64,000 nucleotides of DNA from JANRKB01 sp033763695 (GTDB lineage Bacteria; Planctomycetota; Phycisphaerae; Phycisphaerales; UBA1924). The notes under the pieces were generated by a model. It worked only from the letters and a program-made list of their open reading frames with translations, made no database searches and had not been told where the DNA came from. The stretch lies in NCBI GenBank assembly GCA_033763695.1, contig JANRKB010000018.1, positions 137,913 through 201,912 on the forward strand. Direction: 5' to 3'. Every line of letters begins with the position of its first letter. The first letter of the stretch is position 1. This document shows, piece by piece, positions 26,690 through 35,609 of this stretch. Position numbers and translations under genes: made by a program.

Positions 26690-27762
26690 GACGAGAGCCT
26701 AGCGGCGTCGAGCGGCCGCGTGGATGACATCTCGCCGTCCTTGGCCGCCGGGGCACGCAACCCGCGCCACAGCCGCAGGCGCAGCACACCGGCGATGGCG
26801 GCTGGAATCTGCACGCACACCTCCGCCGCCGACACCAGCAACACGACCGCGAAGCCCTTTCCACCCGTCACATCCAGCGCGGCAAGCGCGACCTTTGTGC
26901 CGCCCTCGCGTGCCCCCAGCATCCCCGCCGGGCTGATGATCCCCAGCACGAAATACGCCAGCGACGCCAGCATCGCCTGCCCGGGCGAGAGCGGTATCTC
27001 AAGAATGTGCGCGGCCACGCCGAACCGCGCCGCCTGCGTCAATACGTCGAGCCCGCGCAGCACCACGCCCGCGCCCAGTGCGCCCGGATGGGCCAGCATG
27101 TCCGCGCCCGCGTGCAGATGCGTCAGCGCGTGCGAGCCGCGCACCTTCACCGCCCACGGGCCAGACCCCAGCACACCCAGCCACGAGCGCACCCGCGCCA
27201 GACCGCGCTCGCCGGCCAGCACGCGCGAGAATCCGAACAGCGCACCCCATGCCAGCGCCAGCACGGCCGCCGCCGCGAGCAACCACACGCCGTCGATCGT
27301 CCCGCGCCACAGGCTCACGCCCAGCAGCGGCAGCATCACCACGCCCATCACCAGCGTGACCGACGCGAACCAGGCTCCGATCGTGAGCACCGGCACGCCG
27401 TCGCGGCGATTGTGCGCAACAAATCGAAACAACAACCCGAGCTTGAACGGCAGGTATCCCAGCAGCACCGCGATCGCGTGGGTCGCGCCGACATCCGCCG
27501 CGTGCAACTGCTTCACCGGGCGGATCGCATTCCAGAAGATCAGCGCGTTGAGCACGAGCGATGCAAGCGACAGACCGATCACCGCCGCCACCATTCGCGG
27601 ATCGGCGTTGCTCAGCCGCGTGAGTTGCTCGCGATTCTCCGGCCCCAGCGCGCCGCGCACGCACCACACCAGCAGCGCCACGCCAACCGCGAACCCGAGA
27701 AACTGCCCGGCCGCCTGCAGCGGGTGGCGTCGCGGTCGCGGGGCATGGGCGGAAAGGGACAT
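26686..27762 (-). CDS. Flippase-like / lysylphosphatidylglycerol synthase TM-region protein
   Basis: A 358-residue integral membrane protein with about eight hydrophobic segments, similar in layout to the UPF0104/AglD-MprF transmembrane domain (flippase-like). Visible features include AAGQFLGFAVGVALLVWCVRGAL at the N-terminus, VLLGYLPFKLGLLFRFVAH and PAGMLGAREGGTKVALAALD near the C-terminus. The family moves or modifies lipids in the inner membrane; no aminoacyl-transfer domain is attached here. ATG at 27762 was chosen as the start of the positively charged n-terminus before helix 1. It overlaps nadE by four bases and diverges from manA. Confidence 0.75.
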   Translation of the reverse strand: MSLSAHAPRPRRHPLQAAGQFLGFAVGVALLVWCVRGALGPENREQLTRLSNADPRMVAAVIGLSLASLVLNALIFWNAIRPVKQLHAADVGATHAIAVLLGYLPFKLGLLFRFVAHNRRDGVPVLTIGAWFASVTLVMGVVMLPLLGVSLWRGTIDGVWLLAAAAVLALAWGALFGFSRVLAGERGLARVRSWLGVLGSGPWAVKVRGSHALTHLHAGADMLAHPGALGAGVVLRGLDVLTQAARFGVAAHILEIPLSPGQAMLASLAYFVLGIISPAGMLGAREGGTKVALAALDVTGGKGFAVVLLVSAAEVCVQIPAAIAGVLRLRLWRGLRAPAAKDGEMSSTRPLDAARLSS

Positions 27763-27908
27763 GGCGAAGAGGATATCCGTGCCTCTCCATGCCCAACGCC
27801 GACGCGCGGCAGTACATTCACGCCGTTGATCTGCCGATAATGTCCGCGTCCGTCGATTCACGTCGTGCCGTCGCTCGTCGCCCGATCGTTCTGTCCCCGG
27901 AGCAACCC

Positions 27909-28895
27909 ATGTCAGCCCCATACCCGCTGCTCTTCCAGCCCATCTACAAGGACAAAGTGTGGGGCGGCCGCGCGCTTGAGAAGATCGGCAAGTCGCTTCC
28001 CGCCGCGCTCAACATCGGCGAATCGTGGGAACTCGCCGACCTCGACAGCACCAGCGTCAGCGGCGGCGGCGGCGGGGCGGCACACTCGCTCATCACCAAC
28101 GGCCCGCTCGCCGGCAAGCCCCTCCGTCACGCGATGTCCCTCTGGGGCGCATCCCTCATGGGCTCCGCGCGGCCGACTGCACACGGTGCATTCCCGCTGC
28201 TCGTCAAGTTCCTTGACGCCCGCGAGAATCTCTCGGTCCAGGTCCATCCCAGCCCCGCCTACGCCGCGGCTCACCCCGACGCACACCTCAAGACCGAGTC
28301 GTGGTACATCCTCGCCGCCGAACCCGGGGCAGTTATCTACAAGGGCGTCAAGCCCGGCGTCTCGCGCGACACGTTCGCGGCCCACATCGCAAGCAACACC
28401 GTCGCGGATGACATGATCGCCATCCCTGCCGTGCCCGGCGAGATTCACAATCTCCCCAGCGGCACATGCCATGCTCTGGGTGCGGGCGTGCTCGTCGCCG
28501 AGATCCAGACGCCGAGCGACACCACGTTCCGCGTCTTTGATTGGGGACGCATGGGCCGCGAACTGCATGTCCAGCAGGCCCTTCAGTGCATCGACTTCGG
28601 CCCCGCGCCCGCTGGCGCACGCCTCGCACCGGGGCAGAAGCGCGGCCGCCTCGTCACCACCGACTTCTACACGATCGAAGAAGCACGCCCAGCCCCCGCC
28701 GAGCGTGTCCCGCTCCGAGTCACCGGTGGTCCGAGCATCCTGATGCTGTTGCGTGGTCACGGCACGATCGAAGCCCCGGGCCTCGAACCCGTCCGTGTCG
28801 CCGCGGGCAACACCGCGCTCATCCCCGCCGGTCTGACGTCCAGCGCTGTGTTTGTCGCCGCAAGTGACGCGACGCTGCTTGTCGCGGGAATCTGA
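27909..28895 (+). CDS. manA: Mannose-6-phosphate isomerase, class I (short type)
   Basis: Zinc-dependent cupin enzyme interconverting mannose-6-phosphate and fructose-6-phosphate, supplying GDP-mannose for surface sugars. KDKVWGGRALEKIGK and ESWELAD at the N-terminus, the metal motif LSVQVHPSP, the ESWYILAAEPGA stretch and the PGEIHNLPSGTCHALGAGVLVAEIQTPSDTTFR region are diagnostic of the Bacillus-type short enzymes. 328 residues is the usual length. ATG at 27909 has GGAG seven bases upstream. It ends 7 bp from the convergent methyltransferase. Confidence 0.92.
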   Translation: MSAPYPLLFQPIYKDKVWGGRALEKIGKSLPAALNIGESWELADLDSTSVSGGGGGAAHSLITNGPLAGKPLRHAMSLWGASLMGSARPTAHGAFPLLVKFLDARENLSVQVHPSPAYAAAHPDAHLKTESWYILAAEPGAVIYKGVKPGVSRDTFAAHIASNTVADDMIAIPAVPGEIHNLPSGTCHALGAGVLVAEIQTPSDTTFRVFDWGRMGRELHVQQALQCIDFGPAPAGARLAPGQKRGRLVTTDFYTIEEARPAPAERVPLRVTGGPSILMLLRGHGTIEAPGLEPVRVAAGNTALIPAGLTSSAVFVAASDATLLVAGI

Positions 28896-28902
28896 AACTG
28901 GC

Positions 28903-29772
28903 TCAACGCGCCGCGACCAGCACCACCCAGTCCTCCGCCAGTTCTTCCGCCGACTGCACGGCAATCGCGGGCTGACCCGGCGCGATGTTCAGGTCCTTGT
29001 ACACCTGGACATCCCCGAACCCTGCCTCGCGCATCGCGTCCGTCAGTTCGCTGAGCGACCACAGTCGCCACTCGTACACGAACGCTCGCGGCAGTTCCTG
29101 CACGATCTCGCCGTCAACCTCCACGCGAAACGAGATCGAGTTCACCACCCGCGCCGTCCGCGGGTCCGCGGCCTCATGCCGCCACACATATCGAATGATC
29201 TCGCGCCCGCGCGAGGGATGCCGCCGCTCGATCGCGCCGAGTCGAAACGCCGACGCCCCACCATACAGATCACAGCAGAAGACGCCGCCGCCAAACCCGC
29301 CGTTACCTGCATCAAGTCTGCGTTTGCACGCGCGCAGGTACGCCACGAGCGCGCCGCGCTCTGCGATGTACCCGATTGAGAAGTTGCCCACGAAAATGAC
29401 ATCCGACCCATGGGCCACCGCTCCGCGGAGGGAAGACGCTGGCGGAGTGGCTTGTTCCACGCCGCGTCGCGTCGCTTCCAACGGACCGCCCGCGGTGATG
29501 CAATCGCCTTGCACGATCTCAAGACGGCGCTGCTCGCTGGCTGGCATCGCTCCGACCAGCATTCGCGCCTTGGCGACAACCTCGTCATCCAGATCGATCG
29601 CGTGGGCGACGCGATCCTCGCCTTCGGTGACCCAGCGACGCGACACCGCCGCGGTGCCGCAGAAATCCTCTTGCAGCACGCGCGGCTCATTGTCGTGGAT
29701 CGCCGCCAGCAGCGCAGTGACATGCCGCGGCGATTGCACGCACAGCTCATAGCAATCAAATCGATCCAGCAT
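28903..29772 (-). CDS. Class I SAM-dependent methyltransferase
   Basis: A 289-residue Rossmann-fold methyltransferase. Motif I appears as VLQEDFCGTAAVSRRWV and motif II as AHAIDLDDEVVAKAR, with an acidic residue for the SAM ribose; the following strand is LEIVQGDCI. The FVGNFSIGYI stretch corresponds to motif IV and is where the catalytic loop lies. The C-terminal part has a beta sheet with Trp and Arg. The substrate is not indicated. It is 16 bp downstream of the toroid-type gene on the same strand. Confidence 0.78.
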   Translation of the reverse strand: MLDRFDCYELCVQSPRHVTALLAAIHDNEPRVLQEDFCGTAAVSRRWVTEGEDRVAHAIDLDDEVVAKARMLVGAMPASEQRRLEIVQGDCITAGGPLEATRRGVEQATPPASSLRGAVAHGSDVIFVGNFSIGYIAERGALVAYLRACKRRLDAGNGGFGGGVFCCDLYGGASAFRLGAIERRHPSRGREIIRYVWRHEAADPRTARVVNSISFRVEVDGEIVQELPRAFVYEWRLWSLSELTDAMREAGFGDVQVYKDLNIAPGQPAIAVQSAEELAEDWVVLVAAR

Positions 29773-29788
29773 CAGCGGTCCATCGGCG

Positions 29789-31072
29789 TCAGCGTCCCGC
29801 CTCGCCCAGAGCGATCAACGCATACGCCGTGATCAGCACCGGGTCGTTCTCCATCCAGCGATCATCCACGCTCTTGAAGGAGCCATCTTCATTCTGCAGT
29901 TTCGCAAGCCGTTGCACGAGGTCCGCCCGCCAATCGCGCTGCGTCGTCGCCTTGTCCGGCCCAGTCACCGCGATCATCGGCTCGCCGAACGAGCCCAGCG
30001 CCCGCGCGAAGGTGACGAAGTAGTAGTACAGCCCGTCTGTGCCACAGTTGGGATTCTCTTCCAGCGTGTAGTTGGACCCGATCCAGTGCAGTGCGGCGAG
30101 CACGCGCGGGTCGTTCTTCTCCAGCCCGGCGTACAGATAGCTCTTGAACCCTGCATACGTCATCGAGCCATACGCCCGCAGGCGGCTCACCTTGCGGCCG
30201 TCGTCGAGCGTTTCCTCGATCTCTCCGCCGTAGGTTTGTCCGACGCCCACCTGATCCTTGTTCACGCTCGTCGCATAGATAAAGCCGCCCTGCGTGCTGC
30301 CCTTGGCGTACGGCATGTCATTGACCACGACCTTCTCGCCGTCCTTACCCGTGGTCGTCGCGAGCATCTGCGTGCGCTGCAAGAAGACGAGCGCCCGCTT
30401 GAACGCCTCATCGTCCGCCTTGACGCCGCTGTCGTGCAGCCCTTGCAGCACGAACGACAGGTTGCTCAGGTCCGGGCGGCCATGCCTTCCATACCCCACG
30501 CCGCCGTAGTACGCGTGCTCGCGTCCCACGGGCTTGGGCGCATCGGGGGCTTTGGACTCGGCCAACGCTGTCTCGCTCCACTGCAACGAACGCAGGAAGT
30601 CCTGGGCCGGTTTGATCGCCTCGCGTGCCGCGGGCGTGTCGGCTTTCGCCAGCGTGCTCAGGCAAATCGCGGTGTTGTACGCCGGCAGCACCTGGTCATA
30701 GATCCCACCGTCGGGCTGGCGCTTGGACAAGATGAACTCCACGCCGCGATTGACGCTCGCATCGCTCGTCGACTCCAGCACACCCGATCCGAGCATGCCG
30801 CTGACGACAAGCCCGGTGATCGCGGGAAAGGTCGGTCCCTTTGGGTTGACGCTCCACCCGCCGCTCACGTCCTGCTTGCTCCGCAAGTAGGCGATCGCCT
30901 TGGTCGCCATCCGCCGCGCCTGCTCGCGCGTTTGCTCGCTTGATTGCTCGCGTGCTGCCGCCGGTCCAGGCTCGGGCGACGCGGCAACCGCGACTCCGCC
31001 CACAAGCCCGCACGCGACCACCAATGCGGCGAGCGACGAACGCCCCGCGCCAAACGAGCATGCCTTCATCAT
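29789..31072 (-). CDS. Secreted alpha/alpha-toroid protein with prenyltransferase/squalene-cyclase repeats
   Basis: A 427-residue exported protein. ATG at 31072 overlaps the rsmE stop (ATGA) and gives a signal peptide (MMKACSFGAGRSSLAALVVACGLVGG). The body has about six repeats of the terpene-cyclase/prenyltransferase toroid: DVSGGWSVNPKGPTFPAITG, QPDGGIYDQVLPAYNTAICL, GRPDLSNLSFVLQGL, GSMTYAGFKSYLYAGL and NEDGSFKSVDDRWMENDPVLIT among them. The DXDD acid motif of squalene-hopene cyclase and the zinc ligands of protein prenyltransferases are not visible, so a binding or structural role is more likely than cyclisation. Confidence 0.75.
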   Translation of the reverse strand: MMKACSFGAGRSSLAALVVACGLVGGVAVAASPEPGPAAAREQSSEQTREQARRMATKAIAYLRSKQDVSGGWSVNPKGPTFPAITGLVVSGMLGSGVLESTSDASVNRGVEFILSKRQPDGGIYDQVLPAYNTAICLSTLAKADTPAAREAIKPAQDFLRSLQWSETALAESKAPDAPKPVGREHAYYGGVGYGRHGRPDLSNLSFVLQGLHDSGVKADDEAFKRALVFLQRTQMLATTTGKDGEKVVVNDMPYAKGSTQGGFIYATSVNKDQVGVGQTYGGEIEETLDDGRKVSRLRAYGSMTYAGFKSYLYAGLEKNDPRVLAALHWIGSNYTLEENPNCGTDGLYYYFVTFARALGSFGEPMIAVTGPDKATTQRDWRADLVQRLAKLQNEDGSFKSVDDRWMENDPVLITAYALIALGEAGR

Positions 31073-31803
31073 GACTGGGTTTCCCGGTTGAGAATCACTG
31101 CCGCGGCACTCACCGCCGCCGTCTCGATACGTTGCACGCACGGCCCGAAGTTCGCAATGGGGATTCCACCGGTTCTCGCCCGCGAAATCTCCTCAGGTGT
31201 CCAGCCGCCCTCAGGCCCGATGAGCAATCGCACCGCAGCGGCGCCCGTCCGCACATACGCCCCGCCGCTCGCGTCCGCGAGCACGATCTGGGCTTGCGCA
31301 TTCACGCCACCCGCGCACGCCGCGTCGAGATCGCCACCTTCAAGAATCTCCAAGGCCCACGCCCGCCCGCTCTGTTTCGCAGACTCGAGCGCGACGCGAT
31401 GCAGCCGCTGCAGTTTGCCCTCGCGCGGGTCCACGACGCTCCGCGCGGTGTGCAGCGGCGCATATGCCGCCGCTCCAACCTGGCTCAGTTGATCAATCAT
31501 CTGCTCGAGCCGATCGCCCTTGGGTGCCGCAGCCCACACCTCAATCCGCGGCACAAGCCTCGGTGCGACCGCGACCCGTTCCACGCGCACGCTGATCGCA
31601 AAGACGCCGCGCGGCTTGGTGATCGCCTGCACGACACCCTCGCCGACACACCCCAGCGTGTCAATCACCCCGACCGCATCGCCAACCTCAAGCCGCTTCA
31701 CCTTGACCGCGTGATGAGCTTCGTCGCCCGCGATCACAAGCTCGCCGCCGCCCGCCGCCGCGAGCGTTGCCAGTTCAGCCGCAAAGAGTCGATGGCGGGC
31801 CAT
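31069..31803 (-). CDS. rsmE: 16S rRNA m3U1498 methyltransferase RsmE
   Basis: SPOUT-class enzyme methylating N3 of uracil 1498 in 16S rRNA. The PUA-like N-terminal part (EAHHAVKVKRLEVGDAVGVID) is followed by the knotted domain with KGDRLEQMIDQLSQVG, ALESAKQSGR and the SAM-binding LLIGPEGGWTPEEI. The usual closing motif for the knot, IETAAVSAAAVI, is present. ATG at 31803 gives MARHRLFAAEL, the expected N-terminus; about 40 upstream codons are open but not protein-like. It overlaps the next gene by four bases. Confidence 0.92.
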   Translation of the reverse strand: MARHRLFAAELATLAAAGGGELVIAGDEAHHAVKVKRLEVGDAVGVIDTLGCVGEGVVQAITKPRGVFAISVRVERVAVAPRLVPRIEVWAAAPKGDRLEQMIDQLSQVGAAAYAPLHTARSVVDPREGKLQRLHRVALESAKQSGRAWALEILEGGDLDAACAGGVNAQAQIVLADASGGAYVRTGAAAVRLLIGPEGGWTPEEISRARTGGIPIANFGPCVQRIETAAVSAAAVILNRETQS

Positions 31804-32005
31804 GGTGGTTGGTGGTTCGTGTCGCTCGATCCGTCTGGCGAGACGTTTCCCCTCAAACGGGGTAAGGATAACCATCGAATGGACGTTACCCCCTTGAGTT
31901 GTGAACCCCGGGGACCGATGATGCACGTCTGGAGGACACGATTCGTCGCACGAGGTCGAGCGTACGCGATCTCAGGCGACGCCGCGCCGGTCATGTGATT
32001 CGCGC

Positions 32006-33397
32006 ATGAGCAACGCCCAGGCGGACAAGTCCACGTCCCCCGCCGCCGCCAAGGCGAGCGTGCCCGCTCCCAAGAGCGGCGGCGATGACTTGGCGAGTCA
32101 GGTCGAGTCGCTGCTCGCGCAGGTCGACTCGCTCGCGCAAGAACTCGCCGTGCCGGAAGAGTCTGCCGCGCCGCAAGACACGCCCCTCGAACCGACCGCT
32201 GAGTTCGAGGAGCCGCCCACCGAGGCACTCGCGCCGGAAGCGGCAGCCGATCCTGAACCAGCGAGCGCTGCGACGGAAGATCTCGCGGCAATCGAAGATG
32301 TCGCCGCGCTCGAGTCAGCGGCAGAGCCCGCCGATGGGCAGACCGACGCGCACGCCGACGCTCCAACCGAACCCGACAACGCCGCCGCGCCGGTCGAACC
32401 GCTCGCCGAGCCCGAGCCAGCCGCGACTCCCGAAGCGAGCACGGACACCGCACAAGGCACAGAGCCCGAAGCAAACGCGGCAGAACAGCTCGACGATGCC
32501 GCGGCTCAGCTCGCGCCCGCCGACGCGCCTGCCGCCGAGAACATCGACGAGCTCGATCAACAGCTCGCCAGCCTCACTGAAAACCTCATCCAGCAAGACG
32601 CCGACGCCACCACGCCCGACGAGGCAGATCTGGACGCGACCGACGCCGCTGATGCCCACGTGCCCACACCCGCGGCGGCCGCGACCGAGCCAGCCCCCGT
32701 CGCACCGGCGCCGACCGCGGCCGAGCCCGTCGCCAAGCCTCACGCCGACGCGCACGCCAAGCCAGCCGCCGCCCCGGTCGCGGCACACGCCGACACGCAC
32801 GCCCACGAACCTGCCAAGGTCGAACCCGCCAAGGCGGCTCCCACGCCGCGCGGCCCATCGCTGCTGACCCGAGCCAAGGCCGCGGCATTCGCGCTGCTGG
32901 GTCGCATCTCCGGCCCCGTCGGCCGCGCTGTCTTGGGCGTCCTGTCCATGCCGCTGCGCTCGCAGCCGACCATGGTGCGCGACACTATCGGCTGGGTCGC
33001 ACTCGCGACACTCTTCTGGGCTGGCTGTCTCTGGGCCTACATGCTGCTGTTCTACAAGCCGCCCACGCCCGAGCCGCCGGCGCACGCCGTCGCGATCGTC
33101 GAAGGCGAAGGTGCCGGACACGGCGAAGGTGGCTCGCACGCGCCCGCCGGCCACGCCGCGCCCGCACACGCCCCCGCCAAGGCCTCCAGCCACTCGGCCA
33201 AGCCCGCGGCCAAGGACGCGCACAAAGAAGCCGCCAAGGAAACCAAAAAGGAAGAAGGCGGTCACGGCGGCGAGGGCAGCGGTCACGGCGGAGCCGCAGG
33301 CCCCAAGAAGTTTGACAAGCCGATCCTCGATCAGTTCACGGTTGTACCGCCCCCCGGCGCAAAGACCGAGAAGAAGAAAGAAGGCGGCGGGCACTGA
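32006..33397 (+). CDS. Low-complexity single-pass membrane protein
   Basis: I do not recognise this 463-residue protein. Residues 1-290 are almost entirely Ala, Pro, Glu, Asp and Thr with a short predicted coiled coil near the start (LASQVESLLAQVDSLAQELA). One membrane helix follows around residues 332-350 (IGWVALATLFWAGCLWAYML), then a His/Ala/Gly/Lys-rich C-terminal tail ending in FTVVPPPGAKTEKKKEGGGH. With an acidic disordered N-terminus and a single anchor, it resembles scaffold or envelope-associated proteins. No domain identifies a function. It diverges from rsmE across about 200 bp that holds their promoters. Confidence 0.6.
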   Translation: MSNAQADKSTSPAAAKASVPAPKSGGDDLASQVESLLAQVDSLAQELAVPEESAAPQDTPLEPTAEFEEPPTEALAPEAAADPEPASAATEDLAAIEDVAALESAAEPADGQTDAHADAPTEPDNAAAPVEPLAEPEPAATPEASTDTAQGTEPEANAAEQLDDAAAQLAPADAPAAENIDELDQQLASLTENLIQQDADATTPDEADLDATDAADAHVPTPAAAATEPAPVAPAPTAAEPVAKPHADAHAKPAAAPVAAHADTHAHEPAKVEPAKAAPTPRGPSLLTRAKAAAFALLGRISGPVGRAVLGVLSMPLRSQPTMVRDTIGWVALATLFWAGCLWAYMLLFYKPPTPEPPAHAVAIVEGEGAGHGEGGSHAPAGHAAPAHAPAKASSHSAKPAAKDAHKEAAKETKKEEGGHGGEGSGHGGAAGPKKFDKPILDQFTVVPPPGAKTEKKKEGGGH

Positions 33398-33521
33398 CGA
33401 CCATCACTGACGAAGCGGCCTGTGTCGCGCGTGCCGTCTCTCCCGACCGTACCCATCAGAACGTCATCTGATCGCACGCTCGCGCCGCTCGACCCGAGCG
33501 AACCGGCCGATAGATCCCCTG

Positions 33522-34892
33522 ATGCTGCGTGTGCTGCTCAGACATGCCCGCCCGGGGATGGTGCTGTCGCTGCCCATCTTTCACCCGCGAGCCCGCGACA
33601 TCGTGTTGCTGCGCGCCGGTGTCGAACTCGATGCCCAGCACATCGCCAAGCTGCGCGAGCTCCGTATCCGCGAAGCATGGATCCACTATCCGCAGTTCAG
33701 CAGCATCGAGCAGTATGTCTCCCCCGCGATTCATCAGGCGTGCCATTACGTCACGCACACCATCTCTGACGCGCTTGAGAACGCTCGCTCCAACGCGCAC
33801 GCGCGCCTCGACTACTACACCTACAAGCGTGCCGTCGCGCAACTGCTTGAAAAGTTCGCCGCCCATCCCGTCGCCGCGCTCTTCGTGCAGGACATCGGCG
33901 CCGACGGCGAGCCGGCGCTGCGCCACGCGAGCACGGTCTGCCTTCTCAGCCTGCTGATGGGGCTCAAACTCGACTTTTACCTCGTGCGTGAGCGGGCTCG
34001 CCTCGCGCCCTACCTCGCCACCGACATCAGCAACCTCGGCGTGGGCGCGATGCTCGCCGATGTGGGCATGATGCATTTGGAACACGACGCCCTCCGCCGC
34101 TGGAACACCCACGCAGACGAGAATGATCCGGCGTGGCGTGCGCACGTCCTCCGCGGCTTTGAGATGGTCCGCGATCAGGTCGAGCCATCCGCCGCGGCCG
34201 TCGTGCTGCACCATCACCAGTCATTCGCCGGCGATGGCTTCCCGAAGGTCCGCCGCCGCACCGACGAGCCGCTGCCCCTCGCCGGGCGCGAGATCCACAT
34301 CTTCGCCCGCATCGCGGCCGCCGCGGATCTCTTCGCGCGTCTGCGTCACCCGGCCCACGCACCCGGGGCGGATGAGAGCAAGACGCCGTCGATTCCCATC
34401 GCCCGCGCCCTGAAGACCATTCTCACCACGCCGCTGCGCGAACGCATCGACCCCGTCGTCTTCATGGCGCTCATGACCGTGTGCCCGCCATATCCGCCCG
34501 GCACGCTCGTCCGCCTTAGCAACGGTGTCGAGGGCGTCGTCACCCAATGGTCTCCCGACGACCCATGCCGCCCCACCGTCGAGACGCTCGTCGACTTCGC
34601 GCACACCTCGCGCGCCCAGGAACACACCGAGCGCTTCGTGCTGCGTCGTCATCGTGATCTCTTCATCACGCACGCCGACGGCATGGATGTCAGCAACGAC
34701 AACTTCTACCCCAGCGTCCCCGGCGAGTTTGACCTCACACGCGTCAGCCGCATGATGGCCAATCGCGCCGAGGAACTTCAGCAGTCCGCCAAGAGCAACG
34801 CCAAGCCCGGCGATGCGGGCTCTCCGACAAGCAACGACGAAACCCCCGACGCATCAAAGGGGCTGCCCGGCACGCCGCTCAGCGAGCCATAA
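33522..34892 (+). CDS. Degenerate HD-GYP domain protein
   Basis: A 456-residue cytoplasmic-type protein built on an HD-GYP scaffold (cyclic-di-GMP phosphodiesterase family). Equivalent positions read His135 in PALRHAS; AD instead of HD in MLADVGM (residues 178-183, with Met in place of the Lys after the Gly); His208; HHH at 230-232 in place of HHE; and GDGFP (237-241) for DG-GYP. Asp269 in AAAADLF matches the last conserved Asp. Loss of the His of the HD pair suggests it no longer hydrolyses cyclic di-GMP but may still bind it. The C-terminal 60 residues are Ser/Pro-rich and likely disordered. Confidence 0.7.
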   Translation: MLRVLLRHARPGMVLSLPIFHPRARDIVLLRAGVELDAQHIAKLRELRIREAWIHYPQFSSIEQYVSPAIHQACHYVTHTISDALENARSNAHARLDYYTYKRAVAQLLEKFAAHPVAALFVQDIGADGEPALRHASTVCLLSLLMGLKLDFYLVRERARLAPYLATDISNLGVGAMLADVGMMHLEHDALRRWNTHADENDPAWRAHVLRGFEMVRDQVEPSAAAVVLHHHQSFAGDGFPKVRRRTDEPLPLAGREIHIFARIAAAADLFARLRHPAHAPGADESKTPSIPIARALKTILTTPLRERIDPVVFMALMTVCPPYPPGTLVRLSNGVEGVVTQWSPDDPCRPTVETLVDFAHTSRAQEHTERFVLRRHRDLFITHADGMDVSNDNFYPSVPGEFDLTRVSRMMANRAEELQQSAKSNAKPGDAGSPTSNDETPDASKGLPGTPLSEP

Positions 34893-34903
34893 CCCGGCGA
34901 ACG

Positions 34904-34935
34904 CGGTGCGACAGCGTCTTCGGGTCGCCGCACCG
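34904..34935 (+). terminator. Hairpin between convergent genes
   Basis: CGGTGCG (34904-34910) and CGCACCG (34929-34935) pair perfectly around an 18-nt loop, a few bases after the HD-GYP-like stop. There is no clear U-run, so it is a weak terminator candidate that could serve either side. Confidence 0.35.
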
Positions 34936-35030
34936 TCTAAACGAGCCCGAAGCGCGAGCGAGGGCCTCTGTCGCCGAAGCACAACTCACGCTGACGCGCC
35001 GCAACGTCGCTCCAAAAGAACGCAATCGCA

Positions 35031-35579
35031 TCACTTCGGCGGCGTGCGTACACCCAGTTCACGCAGCGGCTCGCCGCCCATGATCCGCCACGACGGCAGA
35101 TCGGCAAACACGCTTGCGCGGCTGCCCACGATCGTACCGTCCCCCACGCGCACGCCCGGCCCCACATACACATCCGCCGCGATCCAGCAATCATCGCCGA
35201 TCTCAATCGGTCGACACAGCAGCGGCAAGCCCGGCAGATCCACATCCCGCGTGCTCGTATCCAGCACCGAGTACTGGCTCACCGTCGACCGTGCCCCGAT
35301 CCGCACCGGCACCTCACAGTGCACGCGGCTGCGATCTCCCAGCGTCGCGTGCTCCAGCATGATCAGGTTCCACGGCCGTGTGATCACCACGCTTGGGCGC
35401 ACGATCACCGAATGCCCGAGCCGCGCACCAAACAGCCGCAAAATCCCGCGGCGTACGCCGTACCAGTTGTGAAACGTCAGCGAAAACAGCAACCGCCCCG
35501 GGAACGCCCACAGCAGCACGCGGCACACATACGTGAGCCGCCCCGCAAAGGTGGAGATGTTCACGTTGCTTGTCAGCAT
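35031..35579 (-). CDS. Hexapeptide-repeat acyltransferase (WcaF-like)
   Basis: A 182-residue left-handed parallel beta-helix acetyltransferase of the colanic-acid WcaF type. The N-terminal helix (VLLWAFPGRLLFSLTFHNWYGVRRGILRLFGA) is followed by hexapeptide turns, for example IGDDCWIAADVYVGPGVRVGDGTIVGSRASVF. It would acetylate a sugar in an exopolysaccharide or its lipid-linked precursor. A second enzyme of the same type lies just upstream (30 bp) on the same strand, and a GT2 gene diverges from them. Confidence 0.85.
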   Translation of the reverse strand: MLTSNVNISTFAGRLTYVCRVLLWAFPGRLLFSLTFHNWYGVRRGILRLFGARLGHSVIVRPSVVITRPWNLIMLEHATLGDRSRVHCEVPVRIGARSTVSQYSVLDTSTRDVDLPGLPLLCRPIEIGDDCWIAADVYVGPGVRVGDGTIVGSRASVFADLPSWRIMGGEPLRELGVRTPPK

Positions 35580-35609
35580 CGCCGTGCCGCGCGTCGCTCC
35601 CGTCGCCTC

